From NCBI GenBank assembly GCA_964486825.1, contig CAZAQS010000318.1:1-5357 (forward strand): a stretch of DNA of 5,357 nucleotides, written 5' to 3'. This document shows positions 5,356 to 5,357 of the stretch, piece by piece. Source of the DNA: CAZAQS01 sp964486825. GTDB lineage: Bacteria; Chloroflexota; Anaerolineae; Anaerolineales; UBA4823. The notes beneath the pieces are model-generated. The model was not told where the DNA came from and made no database searches. It saw only the letters and a program-made list of their open reading frames with translations. How positions within the stretch are numbered: position 1 is the first letter of the stretch; each line of letters begins with the position of its first letter. Both the position numbers and the translations under genes were made by a program.

Positions 5356-5357
5356 CA

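Overview
The window comes from a moderately GC-rich bacterium. Gene content (Opp/Dpp-type peptide/glycan ABC transporter, a sialidase-like Asp-box protein, a URO-D superfamily methyltransferase-like protein and a large TIM-barrel glycoside-hydrolase-like protein with a GATase-like tail) resembles what I would expect of a carbohydrate-scavenging anaerobe, possibly Chloroflexota/Anaerolineae. That placement is an impression from family content, with no rRNA or marker gene to support it.

Layout, left to right. (1) 3-827 (+): 3' part of an OppF/DppF-type ATPase, cut by the left edge. (2) 851-1270 (+): a small single-pass membrane protein of unknown function, carrying a near-perfect 11+11 bp inverted repeat with a 2-nt spacer inside its coding sequence. 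(3) 1276-1518 (+): only the first 80 residues of a sialidase/BNR-repeat protein, stopping just after its first Asp box; the remainder of the gene is missing. (4) 1519-1641: a relatively AT-rich spacer that probably carries the promoter of the next operon. (5) 1642-2811 (+): a complete URO-D/MtaA-like protein starting at GTG. (6) 2832-4928 (+): a ~698-codon glycoside-hydrolase-like gene interrupted by a single in-frame TGA at 3486-3488. (7) 4929-5127: convergent intergenic region with two weak terminator-like hairpins back to back. (8) 5128-5355 (-): C-terminal 75 residues of a gene entering from the right.

Functional reading. The URO-D-like gene and the hydrolase gene are 20 nt apart, each with a strong Shine-Dalgarno, and probably form one transcription unit. 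The ABC transporter, the sialidase remnant and this pair all fit uptake and breakdown of a complex glycan or glycoside, but the substrate cannot be read from the sequence. Two of the carbohydrate genes within 3.7 kb are broken (one truncated, one with a premature TGA), so the locus is either decaying, has been rearranged, or contains sequence/assembly errors. I see no CRISPR, tRNA, rRNA or recognisable transposase, and no convincing undescribed system; the TGA-interrupted gene, the sialidase truncation and the unidentified minus-strand tail are the points most worth checking.
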